Below, in pieces: positions 8,604-18,553 of a stretch of DNA of 64,000 nt. Position numbers and translations under genes: made by a program. The notes under the pieces are model-generated. The model did not search any database, had not been told where the DNA came from, and saw only the letters and a program-made list of their open reading frames with translations. How positions within the stretch are numbered: position 1 is the stretch's first letter; each line of letters starts with the position of its first letter. Origin of the DNA: Vallitalea sp. (GTDB taxonomy: Bacteria > Bacillota > Clostridia > Lachnospirales > Vallitaleaceae); contig JAOASG010000019.1 in assembly GCA_025210235.1 (NCBI GenBank), positions 1-64,000 on the forward strand. The letters are read 5' to 3'.

Positions 8604-8887
8604 TTACATTCCCTCCATTAACCATTAATACTCAACTTATTTAATATTATACTATCTTTTTTGACATAATTCCACATACATTGTTATAAATATTACGCGT
8701 TATTATATGGATTTAACTTCTTATGTACATAACTTCTTGGTCTAAACTCTATACATTATTTTTCGATACGTAAGTAGATAGTATATAAAAATTTATTAAA
8801 TAAGTGAATTATCATTTATAGAATATAATTGTTCCTATTCACACAAAATAGTATATAGTCTAAATTACGAATTAAAGAGGTAGCAAT

Positions 8888-9880
8888 ATGATAAATAACT
8901 ATGAGATTACTCCAATAATAGCAATTAGCAAATGTATTAATTTTGCAAAATGTCGTTATAATGGTGACGGTGATAATAATGAATTTGTGACCCGTCTTAA
9001 TCCTTTTGTAAAATTCATCCCTTTTTGTCCAGAAGTAGAAATTGGTATGTCAACTCCAAGAAAACCTATTCGACTTGTTGAAGTTAATAAGGAAATACAC
9101 CTTATACAGCCTGCTACTCAACTAGACCTAACATCTAATATGCAAAAATACACTACTTCACTTATGACTAGATTAATTAATGTAGATGGATTCATTCTAA
9201 AAACCAGATCTCCTTCTTGTGGTATAAAAGAAGTAAAGATATATCAAAGTGCTAAAAAAGGAGCAACCAGTAAAAAAGGTAGAGGAATGGTTGGTGGTGA
9301 GATTATTAATACCTACAGTCACCTACCAATAGAAGATGATGGACGTCTTAGAAATTTTAAAATCAGAGAACACTTTCTTACCAAACTATATGTTATGGCA
9401 AAATTCAAAAGAGTTATATTAAGTGAGTCAATTGATAATTTACAATCCTTTCATAGTTCTAATAACCTTCTAATGATGGCTTATAATCAAATAAGACTAA
9501 AGGAACTAAATAAAATTATTAATCAAGCTGATAATTTATCTTTTGATGATATAGTAGCTGTATATGAAAAATATCTTGCCAAAATATTTCGTATAGCTCC
9601 TAGATATACATCTAATATAACAGTTCTATTAAACTGTGTTGAATATTTCAAAAAAGATATAAGTGAAGAAGAATTTAATTTTATAAATAGCCTTGTTGAA
9701 GAATATAGAAATCATAAAGTACCATTTAGTGTACCCTTAAATGTAATAAAAGCTTATGTAATAAGATTTCATATACACTACCTAATTAATCAAAGTTTCT
9801 TTGACCCCTTTCCCAAAGAACTTATGGATGTTAATGATTCAGGAAAAGGAACGAATAACAGCAAATTATTTTCTTATTAA
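8888..9880 (+). CDS. DUF523/DUF1722 (YbgA-like) protein, TudS-related
   Basis: 330 residues in two domains. Residues 1-150 are DUF523, with ISKCINFAKCRYNGDG (about 12-27), FCPEVEIGM (about 47) and SPSCGIKEV (about 109). The three conserved Cys regions match the [4Fe-4S]-binding set of TudS thiouracil desulfidase. Residues 180-310 are DUF1722 (KxxLMAYNQIRLKEL, YxxxLAKIFR). The fused form is widespread; its substrate is not established, with thio-nucleobase or thio-tRNA metabolism a reasonable guess. AAAGAGGTAGCAAT precedes the ATG. It stands alone, convergent with accA. Confidence 0.85.
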   Translation: MINNYEITPIIAISKCINFAKCRYNGDGDNNEFVTRLNPFVKFIPFCPEVEIGMSTPRKPIRLVEVNKEIHLIQPATQLDLTSNMQKYTTSLMTRLINVDGFILKTRSPSCGIKEVKIYQSAKKGATSKKGRGMVGGEIINTYSHLPIEDDGRLRNFKIREHFLTKLYVMAKFKRVILSESIDNLQSFHSSNNLLMMAYNQIRLKELNKIINQADNLSFDDIVAVYEKYLAKIFRIAPRYTSNITVLLNCVEYFKKDISEEEFNFINSLVEEYRNHKVPFSVPLNVIKAYVIRFHIHYLINQSFFDPFPKELMDVNDSGKGTNNSKLFSY

Positions 9881-9902
9881 ATAAACCTCTTTATATTGTA
9901 TA

Positions 9903-10019
9903 AGGCCACTTAAAAAGTCCTTTAGTTGATTCTTAAATACAATATGTTAGGTTACCATTTAAATATAACACATACATATTGTATTAGAAGAATTTAAATT
10001 CTAAAGTTTTCAGTGGCCT
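9903..10019. repeat. Long fold-back inverted repeat between convergent genes
   Basis: AGGCCACT (9903-9910) pairs with AGTGGCCT (10012-10019); further in, CTTTAG (9920) pairs with CTAAAG (10001) and AATACAATATGT (9936-9947) with ACATATTGTATT (9974-9985). The whole 117 bases can fold into one long imperfect hairpin whose right arm touches the accA stop codon. It may be a bidirectional terminator or a small fold-back element; no target duplication is visible. Confidence 0.6.
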
Positions 10020-10810
10020 CATCTTGTTTTAGTCTGTTTTCTATATCTTTCATATCTATTATTAATTAACACTTCTTTGTTTGATTTTTTTAATCGTTTT
10101 AACTCTACAATAAAATTTTGTTTTAATTTACAACTAATTTCATCAAGGCTATTATGAGCCCCTCCATTTGGTTCTTCAATAATTTTTTCTATAATACCTA
10201 ATTCTAGTAAATCCTCAGCTGTTATCTTCATAACTTCAGCTGCTTCCTTTGCACGTTTACTGTCTTTCCATAGAATACTTGCAAAGCCCTCTGGCGACAA
10301 AATAGAATATATGGAGTTTTCTAACATCCAGACTCTATCTGATACAGCTAATGCAAGAGCTCCTCCACTTCCACCTTCTCCAATTACTACTGATATAATA
10401 GGAACTTTTAACATTGACATTTCATAAAGATTTCTTGCGATTGCCTCTCCTTGACCTCTTTCTTCTGCACCTAATCCACAATATGCTCCTGGAGTATCCA
10501 CAAAACAAATTATAGGTCTATTAAATTTTTCTGCTTGTTTCATAAGTCTAAGTGCTTTCCTATATCCTTCAGGATGTGGCATTCCAAAATTTCTATCAAT
10601 ATTTTCTTTTGTTGTTTTTCCTTTTTGTTGTCCAATAACAGTAACAGGCATACCATCAAGTAAACCTATCCCTCCAATAATTGCTTTATCATCACTGAAT
10701 AATCTATCTCCGTGAAATTCCATAAAATCATCAAAAATTAGTTTCATATAATCTTCAGATGTAGGTCTCTCAGCCATTCTAGCTATTGTAACCTTTTCCC
10801 ATGGATTCAT
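10019..10810 (-). CDS. accA: Acetyl-CoA carboxylase carboxyltransferase subunit alpha
   Basis: 263 residues, the short Clostridial form lacking the N-terminal extension of E. coli AccA. With AccD it transfers carboxyl from carboxybiotin to acetyl-CoA, making malonyl-CoA. Crotonase-fold signatures include [11 protein letters not shown] (about 26), [15 protein letters not shown] (about 76), [12 protein letters not shown] (about 100) and [12 protein letters not shown] (about 143). It is the last gene of the fatty-acid operon, 126 bases after accD with a small hairpin (10857-10887) in the gap. A basic tail ([12 protein letters not shown]) ends the protein. AGGTG precedes the ATG. Confidence 0.96.
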   Translation of the reverse strand: MNPWEKVTIARMAERPTSEDYMKLIFDDFMEFHGDRLFSDDKAIIGGIGLLDGMPVTVIGQQKGKTTKENIDRNFGMPHPEGYRKALRLMKQAEKFNRPIICFVDTPGAYCGLGAEERGQGEAIARNLYEMSMLKVPIISVVIGEGGSGGALALAVSDRVWMLENSIYSILSPEGFASILWKDSKRAKEAAEVMKITAEDLLELGIIEKIIEEPNGGAHNSLDEISCKLKQNFIVELKRLKKSNKEVLINNRYERYRKQTKTR

Positions 10811-10856
10811 ATTATTAACACCTCATATTTTCCCTTTATGTATATTTATTTGTCTT

Positions 10857-10887
10857 ATTGCAGAATAGCACAATTGTATTTTGCAAT
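10857..10887. repeat. Small inverted repeat between accD and accA
   Basis: ATTGCAGAATA and TATTTTGCAAT pair with one G-U wobble around a short central region. It lies within the operon and lacks a following T-run, so it is more likely an mRNA stability or processing site than a terminator. Confidence 0.35.
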
Positions 10888-10936
10888 ATCATTTTGTATT
10901 TACTAAAGGCTCATTTATAAACTATAGTTAAAATTA

Positions 10937-11815
10937 TTAACATTTATGAAATTCTAATAGTTTAGCTAGGGTATCTTTCATATTATTTCTTTCTACAATC
11001 ATATCAATATACCCATGTTCAAGTAAGAACTCTGCTCTTTGAAATCCTTCTGGCAATTTTTGTTTAATAGTCTGTTCAATTACTCTTGCTCCAGCAAATC
11101 CAATTAACGTTCCAGGTTCAGCAAGAATAATGTCTCCAAGCATAGCAAAACTAGCTGTAACGCCTCCTGTTGTTGGATCTGTAAGAACTGTAATATATAA
11201 TAATCCTGCTTCGCTATGTTTAGCTAAAGCCGCTGACGTTTTAGCCATCTGCATAAGAGAAACTATTCCCTCTTGCATTCTTGCACCACCTGATGCAGTA
11301 AATATTATAATTGGAAGTTTACTATGTGTCGCATACTCAATCGCTCTCGTTATTTTTTCTCCAACGACCTCTCCCATGCTACCCATCATAAATCTACTAT
11401 CCATTACAGCTATAACAACATTTAACCCATTTATCTTGCCTTCACCTGTTACTACACCTTCTGTTAGCCCTGTCTTTTTTTGCAAACAAGCTATTTTATC
11501 AGTGTAATCAGGAAAATTTAATACATTATTAGTTGAAATATTTGCATTCAATTCTTTAAACGTATCTGCGTCAATTATTTGGGCTAACCTAGAAGCACTA
11601 TCCATTCTAAAATGTTTATGGCATTTTGTACATATTTGATTTTCCTCTTCAAAATCATCTTTATATATAATCTCACCACAATTATTACATTTTATCCATT
11701 TACCGCTAGGCACAGCTGGATCTATCATATTTTTATTATCAGAATTATTATTACTATTTACTGTTGTTTTTATTGGTAATTTAATATATTTTTTCTTTTT
11801 AAATAGTTCTTTCAT
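10937..11815 (-). CDS. accD: Acetyl-CoA carboxylase carboxyltransferase subunit beta
   Basis: 292 residues. A zinc ribbon (CNNCG at about 43 and CTKCH at about 62) precedes the crotonase-like carboxyltransferase domain, with [18 protein letters not shown] (about 178) and [15 protein letters not shown] (about 214). Forms the carboxyltransferase with AccA. It starts 29 bases after the end of accC, with a GGGGA site before the ATG. The first 30 residues are Lys- then Asn-rich and poorly conserved, as in other Firmicute AccD proteins. Confidence 0.96.
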   Translation of the reverse strand: MKELFKKKKYIKLPIKTTVNSNNNSDNKNMIDPAVPSGKWIKCNNCGEIIYKDDFEEENQICTKCHKHFRMDSASRLAQIIDADTFKELNANISTNNVLNFPDYTDKIACLQKKTGLTEGVVTGEGKINGLNVVIAVMDSRFMMGSMGEVVGEKITRAIEYATHSKLPIIIFTASGGARMQEGIVSLMQMAKTSAALAKHSEAGLLYITVLTDPTTGGVTASFAMLGDIILAEPGTLIGFAGARVIEQTIKQKLPEGFQRAEFLLEHGYIDMIVERNNMKDTLAKLLEFHKC

Positions 11816-11844
11816 AGATATTCCCCTTTTGGAATTAATTAAAT

Positions 11845-13188
11845 CTACTTATTCATTAGATTTTCAATAAAAGCAGTATTATACTTTCCTTCTATAAACT
11901 CAGTATTATTTATTAAGTCATACTGAAAATCTATATTGGTTTCTATACCTTTAACAATAAATTCACCTATTGCACTATTTAATTTTTTTATAGCATTTTG
12001 TCTGTCTTTGTCATACACAATAAGTTTAGCGATCATTGAATCATATGTTGGAGGTATCTTATATCCACAGTATATAGCACTATCCACTCGAATATCTTTT
12101 CCACTAGGTATATGCAAGAAATCTATGGTTCCTGGACATGGTCGAAATCCTTTACTTGGATTCTCTGCATTAATTCTACATTCTATTGCATGCCCTTCTA
12201 TTTTAACATCTTCTTGAGCATATTGTAATTTATCGCCATTAGAAATTTTTATTTGTTCTTTTATTAAATCAATTCCTGTAACCATTTCTGTAACTGGATG
12301 TTCAACCTGAATTCTTGTATTCATTTCTATAAAATAAAATTCTTCACTATCATTTAGTAAAAATTCTACTGTACCAGCATTTCTATACTTAATAGATTTA
12401 GCTGCTTTTACTGCAATATCACCCATTTTCTTTCTAAGTTCATCATTTATGGCTGCTGATGGTGATTCTTCAAGAACTTTCTGATGTCTTCGTTGCATTG
12501 AGCAATCTCTTTCTCCTAAGTGTATAGTATTACCATAATTATCTGCTAATATTTGAAATTCAATATGGCGAGGATTTTTAACATATTTTTCTATATACAT
12601 AGTATCATCACCAAAAGCATTTTTTGCTTCTGTACTAGCCATTTTAAAGGAATGTAATAATTCATCTTTATTATTAGCTATACGCATTCCTTTTCCACCA
12701 CCACCTGCTGAAGCTTTAATAATAACAGGATATCCAATTTTTTCTGCTATTTGTATTGCATCTTCAACATCCTTTACTGCACCATCCGATCCTGGAACTA
12801 CTGGAATATTATTTTTAACCATAGTTTCCCTAGCTCTGGATTTATTACCCATCTTATCCATCATTTCACCAGTTGGCCCAATAAAAGTTATGTTACATTC
12901 TTCACAAACCTTAGCAAACTTACTATTTTCAGATAAAAATCCAAATCCAGGATGAATAGCATTAGCTCCTGTTACAATAGCAGCACTTATAATTCTCTTA
13001 ATATCTAAATAACTATCTTTTGCAGGTGCAGGCCCAATACATATAGCTTCATCAGCTAATTGCGTATGAAGAGCTCCTCTATCAACTTCAGAATATACCG
13101 CTACTGTTTGTATATTCATTTCTCTACAAGCTCTTATAACTCGTACAGCAATTTCACCTCTATTTGCAATAAGAATTTTATTAAACAT
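11845..13188 (-). CDS. accC: Acetyl-CoA carboxylase biotin carboxylase subunit
   Basis: 447 residues, full length. ATP-dependent carboxylation of biotin carried on AccB. Pre-ATP-grasp [15 protein letters not shown] at the N-terminus, glycine loop GGGGKGMRI (about 163), [12 protein letters not shown] (about 227), and [14 protein letters not shown] (about 287) are the ATP, bicarbonate and biotin site motifs. A 215-base gap separates it from fabZ upstream; this gap has an inverted repeat (TAATACTTAT 13330 / ATAAGTATTA 13372) but no clear promoter, so accC-accD-accA could be a sub-operon. AGGAGAATATTT precedes the ATG. Confidence 0.97.
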   Translation of the reverse strand: MFNKILIANRGEIAVRVIRACREMNIQTVAVYSEVDRGALHTQLADEAICIGPAPAKDSYLDIKRIISAAIVTGANAIHPGFGFLSENSKFAKVCEECNITFIGPTGEMMDKMGNKSRARETMVKNNIPVVPGSDGAVKDVEDAIQIAEKIGYPVIIKASAGGGGKGMRIANNKDELLHSFKMASTEAKNAFGDDTMYIEKYVKNPRHIEFQILADNYGNTIHLGERDCSMQRRHQKVLEESPSAAINDELRKKMGDIAVKAAKSIKYRNAGTVEFLLNDSEEFYFIEMNTRIQVEHPVTEMVTGIDLIKEQIKISNGDKLQYAQEDVKIEGHAIECRINAENPSKGFRPCPGTIDFLHIPSGKDIRVDSAIYCGYKIPPTYDSMIAKLIVYDKDRQNAIKKLNSAIGEFIVKGIETNIDFQYDLINNTEFIEGKYNTAFIENLMNK

Positions 13189-13404
13189 AAATATTCTCCT
13201 CTAATCTTATTCTAGTAAACAATACATATTATACTATTTTAAATCTTATAATCAAGAATTCAATCATTAATATTCAATAAGTAATATAATCGTTCTGCAT
13301 AAAAATATACCTGGTTTAATCATAATTTCTAATACTTATTAAATTCGTTAATATAAAAATACTAATAATATATAAGTATTATACTATATTACAAATTACT
13401 TGCA

Positions 13405-13827
13405 TTATTTAATAATAAATGTTAATTCACCAGTTACAGCTACTTCTCCATCTACTGAGGCTTTTACTTTTCCAAGTCCTACAGGTCCTTTAGTTTTAAA
13501 AATCTCAATCTCCAATTTGAGTATATCCCCAGGCACAACAAAACGCCTAAATTTTGCATTGTTAATGCCTCCAAAATATGCTTTTTTCCCTTTATTGCTT
13601 TCTAGACTAAGCATAGTAACAGCTCCTACTTGAGCTAGCGCCTCAACAACTAATACACCTGGCATAACTGGTTCTTCTGGAAAATGTCCTGCAAAAAAAT
13701 ATTCATTCATAGTAACATTTTTATAACCTACTGCTCTTTTTCCTTCTTCTAGTTCAGTAATTTTATCAACTAGTAAAAATGGATATCTATGTGGAATTAT
13801 TTTTTGTATCTCCATTATATCTAACAT
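13405..13827 (-). CDS. fabZ: 3-hydroxyacyl-ACP dehydratase FabZ
   Basis: About 140 residues. Dehydrates 3-hydroxyacyl-ACP to trans-2-enoyl-ACP in elongation. Hot-dog fold with catalytic His in [12 protein letters not shown] and Glu in [13 protein letters not shown]. An ATG exists at 13848, but AAAGGAAG overlaps its first codons and is well spaced for the ATG at 13827, which gives the family-typical start [14 protein letters not shown]. It follows accB within the operon with about 36 bases between them. Confidence 0.95.
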   Translation of the reverse strand: MLDIMEIQKIIPHRYPFLLVDKITELEEGKRAVGYKNVTMNEYFFAGHFPEEPVMPGVLVVEALAQVGAVTMLSLESNKGKKAYFGGINNAKFRRFVVPGDILKLEIEIFKTKGPVGLGKVKASVDGEVAVTGELTFIIK

Positions 13828-13863
13828 TGTTATACTTCTTCCTTTCATAGAAAATAGTATATA

Positions 13864-14334
13864 TTATGGCCTTATTTTAAAAAGCGGCTGACCATATTCT
13901 ACAATCTCTTCATTTTTAACTAAAATATCTACTATTTCTCCTGAGGCCTCTGATTCTATATCATTCATTAATTTCATAGCCTCAATTATACATAGTGTAC
14001 TTCCTTTTGATACTTTATCTCCTAATTTAACATAATCTTCTTCATCCGGACCTGGAGCACTATAAAATGTACCTACTATAGGTGATTTAACTATTATAGC
14101 ATCTTCATTTTCAGTAATAATATCTACACTATTATCTGATTCATTTTGAACATTAACCGTCTGTTCTATTACTTTTTGTTCTGTAACACAAGGCTCTTCC
14201 CCTGATTTGATTATCTTCTTATTTTCTTTTCTAATAGATATTTTAAATCCTTCTTTTTCAATATCTACACGAGTTAATCCTTTATCACTTACTAAAGTAA
14301 TTAACTCTTTTATATTTTCAAATTCCATAGTCAT
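13864..14334 (-). CDS. accB: Biotin carboxyl carrier protein of acetyl-CoA carboxylase
   Basis: About 156 residues. The C-terminal biotinyl domain (about 78-156) has the biotinylation motif EAMKLMNDIE with the target Lys, preceded by SPIVGTFYSAPGPDE. The N-terminal helix (MEFENIKELITLVSDKG) is followed by a variable, acidic linker. It carries CO2 between AccC and AccA/AccD. GAGGAAG precedes ATG at 14334; an ATG at 14328 is also possible. The upstream gap holds a perfect 18-base tandem duplication. Confidence 0.95.
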   Translation of the reverse strand: MTMEFENIKELITLVSDKGLTRVDIEKEGFKISIRKENKKIIKSGEEPCVTEQKVIEQTVNVQNESDNSVDIITENEDAIIVKSPIVGTFYSAPGPDEEDYVKLGDKVSKGSTLCIIEAMKLMNDIESEASGEIVDILVKNEEIVEYGQPLFKIRP

Positions 14335-14355
14335 CACTTCCTCTCTTTATATTAA

Positions 14356-14391
14356 AACCTATAGGTAATTGCAAACCTATAGGTAATTGCA
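14356..14391. repeat. Perfect 18-base tandem duplication upstream of accB
   Basis: AACCTATAGGTAATTGCA occurs twice head to tail (14356-14373 and 14374-14391). Each unit contains the palindrome ACCTATAGGT. It sits about 20 bases before the accB ribosome site, in the leader between fabF and accB. The word TAGGTAATTGCAAA also appears upstream of the XRE gene at 38477, and related words occur near 3181 and 3351. Confidence 0.7.
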
Positions 14392-14446
14392 ACGCTAAGA
14401 ATTGTAATTACTTTTATGAAATCAATTTATTATTTTATATTAAATA

Positions 14447-15685
14447 CTATTCTTCATATTTTTTAATTACTAAAGTTGCATTATGTCCACCAAAGCCTAG
14501 TGAATTAGATAAAACATATTCTACATTGGCTTTTCTTCCTTTCACAGGAACATAATCTAAGTCACATTCTTCGTCAGGTGTAGTATACCCTACAGTAGGA
14601 TGAATATATCCATCTAAAATAGTTTTTACACATGCAACTATTTCTACTGCACCAGCAGCTCCTAGCAAATGTCCAATCATTGATTTCGTTGAACTAATAG
14701 GAATTTTATACGCATAATCATTAAATACTTTTTTAATAGCAGCAGTTTCTAATTTATCATTATATTCCGTACTAGTTCCATGTGCATTAATATAAGAAAT
14801 ATCTTCTGGTTTAATACCTGCATCTTTTAAAGCTAACTTCATAGATCTAGCTGCTCCTTCTCCACCAGGCGCAGGTGATGTTATGTGATATGCATCACAA
14901 GTAGATCCATATCCTATTACTTCAGCTAAAATATTAGCACCTCTTGCTTTTGCATGTTCTAATTCTTCTAATATAACAATACCTGATCCTTCACCCATTA
15001 CAAAACCATCTCTATTCTTATCAAAAGGTCTAGATGCTGTATTAGGATCTTCACTACAACTAAGTGCAGTTAATGCAGTAAATCCTGCTACCCCAATTGG
15101 CGCAATACAACTTTCTGCTCCCCCTGCAACCATAACATCTGCATCACCATATTGTATTATTCTTGTAGCATCTCCTATAGTATTAGTACTAGTTGCACAT
15201 GCAGTTACAACATTAGTACATATTCCTTTGAGACCATATTCAATAGCTATATTTCCTGCTGCCATATTAGTTATTACAGTAGGTATAAACATAGGTGAAA
15301 TCTTATTTGGTCCTTTATTTAGTAACTTTTGTGATTCTTTTTCTATTGTTCCCAGTCCACCAATTCCAGTCCCTACAATTACACCAATTCTTTCCTTATC
15401 TTCTTTTTCTAAATCTAATCCAGAATCTTCTATAGCTTGTTTAGTTGCTGCTATTGAAAACTGAGCAAATCTATCCATTCTTTTTGCTCTTTTTCTCTGC
15501 ATATATTCTTTTGGATCAAAATCTTTAACTTCTGCAACAATCTTTGCTTTATACTCAGTCGGATCAAAAGTAGAAATCCTATTAAATCCAATATTACCTT
15601 CCTTAAGATTATTCCAATAATCATCAACATTATTTCCCACCGGGCTAATAACGCCTAATCCAGTAATAACAACTCTCTTTTTCAT
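14447..15685 (-). CDS. fabF: 3-oxoacyl-ACP synthase II (FabF)
   Basis: 412 residues, full length thiolase-fold condensing enzyme for chain elongation. N-terminal RVVITGLGVISPVGNN; active Cys in VVTACATSTNTIG (about 163); catalytic His in NAHGTSTEYND (about 303) and STKSMIGHLLGAAG (about 340); C-terminal NSLGFGGHNA. Located between fabG and accB in the operon, with about 50 bases to fabG. GGGAGAAAATA precedes the ATG. Confidence 0.97.
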   Translation of the reverse strand: MKKRVVITGLGVISPVGNNVDDYWNNLKEGNIGFNRISTFDPTEYKAKIVAEVKDFDPKEYMQRKRAKRMDRFAQFSIAATKQAIEDSGLDLEKEDKERIGVIVGTGIGGLGTIEKESQKLLNKGPNKISPMFIPTVITNMAAGNIAIEYGLKGICTNVVTACATSTNTIGDATRIIQYGDADVMVAGGAESCIAPIGVAGFTALTALSCSEDPNTASRPFDKNRDGFVMGEGSGIVILEELEHAKARGANILAEVIGYGSTCDAYHITSPAPGGEGAARSMKLALKDAGIKPEDISYINAHGTSTEYNDKLETAAIKKVFNDYAYKIPISSTKSMIGHLLGAAGAVEIVACVKTILDGYIHPTVGYTTPDEECDLDYVPVKGRKANVEYVLSNSLGFGGHNATLVIKKYEE

Positions 15686-15734
15686 TATTTTCTCCCTTTC
15701 GCCATATCACTGTATATTCTAATTATTTTTATTG

Positions 15735-16472
15735 TTAAACAACCATTCCACCATCAACATTTATCACTTGACCTGTTACATAACTTGCTTCCTCTGAAGC
15801 TAAAAAAGCAACAACATTAGCAACCTCTTCACCTTTTCCAATCCTTTTCATTGGAATATTTGTGAGTATTTGATCTTTTATTTTATCATTTAATACCTCT
15901 GTCATATCACTTTCAATAAATCCAGGTGCAACCGCATTTACAGTAATACCTCTTGTGGCTAATTCTTTTGCCATTGATTTTGTAAGTCCAATTATACCAG
16001 CTTTTGAAGCTGCGTAATTAGCTTGACCAATATTTCCAATTTCACCAATTACAGATGAAATATTTATTATTCTTCCTGACTTTTGTTTAAGCATAATTCT
16101 ATTGACATGCTTAATGCAATTAAAGGTACCTTTTAGATTTACATTTATTACATCATCAAATTCTGCCTCTGTCATTTTTAACATTAACATGTCTTTTGTA
16201 ATTCCCGCATTATTAACTAGTATATCTATTCTTCCATAATCATTTTTTACATCTTCTATGAGTTTTTTAGCTTCCTGAAAATCACTAACGTCAGCCTTAT
16301 AAGCTTTTGCAATACCACCATTATTTATTATTTCATTGACTACTTCAATAGCCTCATTTTCACTACTTCTATAGTTTACTGCTATTACTACTCCATCATT
16401 TGCTAATCTTAACGCTATTGATTTTCCAATACCTCTACTAGCGCCAGTAACTATAGCTATCTTGTCTTTCAT
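15735..16472 (-). CDS. fabG: 3-oxoacyl-ACP reductase FabG
   Basis: 245 residues, a classical short-chain dehydrogenase. Reduces 3-oxoacyl-ACP with NADPH. Cofactor loop VTGASRGIGKSIA (about 8-20), NNAG (about 87), catalytic Ser in INISSVIG (about 138) and YAASKAG (about 151-157), C-terminal YVTGQVINVDGGM. Follows fabD with a 51-base spacing (from the corrected fabD end) and a GGGAGAAAAAA site. Confidence 0.97.
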   Translation of the reverse strand: MKDKIAIVTGASRGIGKSIALRLANDGVVIAVNYRSSENEAIEVVNEIINNGGIAKAYKADVSDFQEAKKLIEDVKNDYGRIDILVNNAGITKDMLMLKMTEAEFDDVINVNLKGTFNCIKHVNRIMLKQKSGRIINISSVIGEIGNIGQANYAASKAGIIGLTKSMAKELATRGITVNAVAPGFIESDMTEVLNDKIKDQILTNIPMKRIGKGEEVANVVAFLASEEASYVTGQVINVDGGMVV

Positions 16473-16523
16473 TTTTTTCTCCCTTTCCTTATATAGTATA
16501 TTATGTTTTCTTTAAAATCTATA

Positions 16524-17438
16524 CTATGTATGAAGTTTATTCAATGATTTTAGATCTTGAATATTAATGATAGTCTTTGTTTTATCAATTTTTTTCATAA
16601 AAGCGCTCAAAGTTTTGCCTGGTCCAATTTCAACAAAAGTATCAACACCATCATTTATCATTCTATTTATAGTTTCTTCCCATCTTACTGGAGATACTAC
16701 CTGTTTAGTTAAAAGTGTTTTAATATCTTTGAAGTCATTAACATAATTAGCTGTTACATTTGTTATATAAGGTATTTCTATTTCATTTACTACGATATTA
16801 TCAAGTTCTTTACTAAGTTTTTCTGCTGCTGAGCTAAGCATAGGGGTATGAAAAGGCCCACTTACGTTAAGTTTAATAACTCTTCTTGCTCCAGCATTTT
16901 CTAATTTTTCACAAGCAATATTAAGAGCATTTACTTCACCTGCTATTACAATTTGTCCTGGACAATTATAGTTAGCTGGTAGAACCATCCCATCTACATC
17001 ACTACATATCTTTTCTACCTCTTCAGGTTTAAGACCAAGAACTGCTGCCATAGAACCTTTTCCATTTGGAACAGCTTCTTCCATATATTTACCTCTTTTT
17101 CTAACAAGTGTTACTGCGTCTCTAAAATCAAGTGCTTTATTAGCTACTAGAGCACTGTATTCCCCTAAGCTTAATCCAGCAACTACATCAGCTTTTAATC
17201 CATGTTCTTTTACTGCTTCTAAAATTGATATTGTAGCTGTTAAAATTGCAGGTTGAGTATATTCAGTTTTATTAAGCATTTGCTCATCTTTATTACAAAT
17301 CTGTTCTATGTCAAACCCAAGAGCCTCATTAGCTATATTAAAAATTTGTTTACTACTTTCATAATTACTTGCTATTTCTTTTCCCATCCCAAGATATTGT
17401 GCTCCTTGACCTGGAAATAAAAAAGCTGTTTTTCCCAT
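16524..17438 (-). CDS. fabD: Malonyl-CoA:ACP transacylase FabD
   Basis: About 304 residues. Loads malonate from CoA onto ACP. FLFPGQGAQYLGMG at the N-terminus, nucleophile Ser in AGLSLGEYSALV (about 90), Arg in VRKRGKYMEEA and catalytic His in VSGPFHTPML (about 200). An upstream ATG at 17447 overlaps the ribosome site AAAGGA; the ATG at 17438 is eight bases from it and is preferred. Confidence 0.95.
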   Translation of the reverse strand: MGKTAFLFPGQGAQYLGMGKEIASNYESSKQIFNIANEALGFDIEQICNKDEQMLNKTEYTQPAILTATISILEAVKEHGLKADVVAGLSLGEYSALVANKALDFRDAVTLVRKRGKYMEEAVPNGKGSMAAVLGLKPEEVEKICSDVDGMVLPANYNCPGQIVIAGEVNALNIACEKLENAGARRVIKLNVSGPFHTPMLSSAAEKLSKELDNIVVNEIEIPYITNVTANYVNDFKDIKTLLTKQVVSPVRWEETINRMINDGVDTFVEIGPGKTLSAFMKKIDKTKTIINIQDLKSLNKLHT

Positions 17439-17518
17439 TATTCCCATCCTTTCGGCAACTTCTATAAAATTAATGAATTATGTTCTAGTCTAATTTACCT
17501 TAATCCTTTTTAATTAAA

Positions 17519-18454
17519 TTATATATTTAAAGTTTTTTTCATAATATTATTTGCCTCAGTTACTAACTCCCCAATTATTTCTTCACAAGTTTGTTCTTTA
17601 CTTATAAGACCTGCAATTTGCCCTGACATTACCGAGCCATTAGATACATCTCCTTCAAATACAGCACGTTGAAGAGTTCCCGCGCCAAAATTATCTAATT
17701 CTTCAGGAGAAGCTCCTTCTTTTTCTAATTGTGCAAATTTCTTAGTAAATTTATTTTTCAATGCTCTAACGGGATGTCCTGTACTTCTACCTGTAACTCT
17801 TGTATCAATATCTTTAGCACGTAAAATTTTGTGTTTATAATTTTTATGTATTATACATTCTTTTGCTACTAAGAATCTTGTTCCAATTTGAAAAGCATCT
17901 GCACCTAACATTTTCGCAGCAGCTATACCTCTGCCATCTCCAATTCCACCAGCTGCAATAACAGGTATGCTAACTGCATCTACAACTTGTGGTAAAAGTG
18001 CCATTGTAGTTAATTCTCCTACATGTCCTCCAGATTCACACCCTTCAGCTATAATTGCATCTACACCGCTTCTTTCCATTCTTTTTGCAAGTGCTACAGA
18101 AGGAACTACTGGAACAACTTTTATATTATTCTCTTTCCACATTTCTAAGTATTTACCCGGATTTCCTGCACCAGTTGTTACTAATGCAACTTTTTCTTCA
18201 CATACTAACTTAGCAATATCATCTGCATGTGGACTAAGAAGCATTATATTTACTCCAAAAGGTTTGTCTGTTAGTTCCTTTGTTTTTCTTATTTGTTCTC
18301 TAACTACTTCAACAGGAGCATTACCACCCGCTATTATACCTAATCCACCAGCATTAGATACTGCTGCAACTAAATTATACTCAGAAATCCAAGCCATGGC
18401 GCCTTGAAAAATTGGATATTTTATATTTAACATCTCACAAATTCTAGATCCCAT
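17519..18454 (-). CDS. fabK: Enoyl-ACP reductase II (FabK, FMN-dependent)
   Basis: About 311 residues. A TIM-barrel flavoprotein of the nitronate monooxygenase-like family that reduces enoyl-ACP in the last elongation step. KYPIFQGAMAWIS (about 12), EGCESGGHVG (about 136, FMN site), IPVIAAGGIGDGRG (about 165) and GADAFQIGTRFL are typical. No FabI is seen in the operon, so this is probably the main enoyl reductase, a form insensitive to triclosan in other species. A GTG at 18463 overlaps AAGGAG; the ATG at 18454 has correct spacing. Confidence 0.95.
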   Translation of the reverse strand: MGSRICEMLNIKYPIFQGAMAWISEYNLVAAVSNAGGLGIIAGGNAPVEVVREQIRKTKELTDKPFGVNIMLLSPHADDIAKLVCEEKVALVTTGAGNPGKYLEMWKENNIKVVPVVPSVALAKRMERSGVDAIIAEGCESGGHVGELTTMALLPQVVDAVSIPVIAAGGIGDGRGIAAAKMLGADAFQIGTRFLVAKECIIHKNYKHKILRAKDIDTRVTGRSTGHPVRALKNKFTKKFAQLEKEGASPEELDNFGAGTLQRAVFEGDVSNGSVMSGQIAGLISKEQTCEEIIGELVTEANNIMKKTLNI

Positions 18455-18476
18455 TATTTTCACTCCTTAAAATATA

Positions 18477-18540
18477 AACCAATTGGGTATTCCCCAATTG
18501 GTTATAAGAAAATAACTCCACCTAGTAAGATGAAGTTATT
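18477..18540. promoter_or_regulatory. Two stem-loops between acpP and fabK
   Basis: Stem 1: AACCAATTGGG (18477-18487) and its exact complement (18493-18503), five-base loop. Stem 2: AATAACTCCA (18511-18520) with TGAAGTTATT (18531-18540), one mismatch. Neither is followed by a clear T-run on the minus strand. They are well placed to stabilise the acpP 3' end or attenuate transcription into fabK, giving more ACP than downstream enzymes. Confidence 0.6.
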
Positions 18541-18553
18541 AATTAATCATATC

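Noticed and set aside
8628..8645. Another MITE end (ACTCAACTT) upstream of the PdaA-like gene
   Set aside because: Only nine bases agree and the sequence diverges at once; no inverted partner is nearby.
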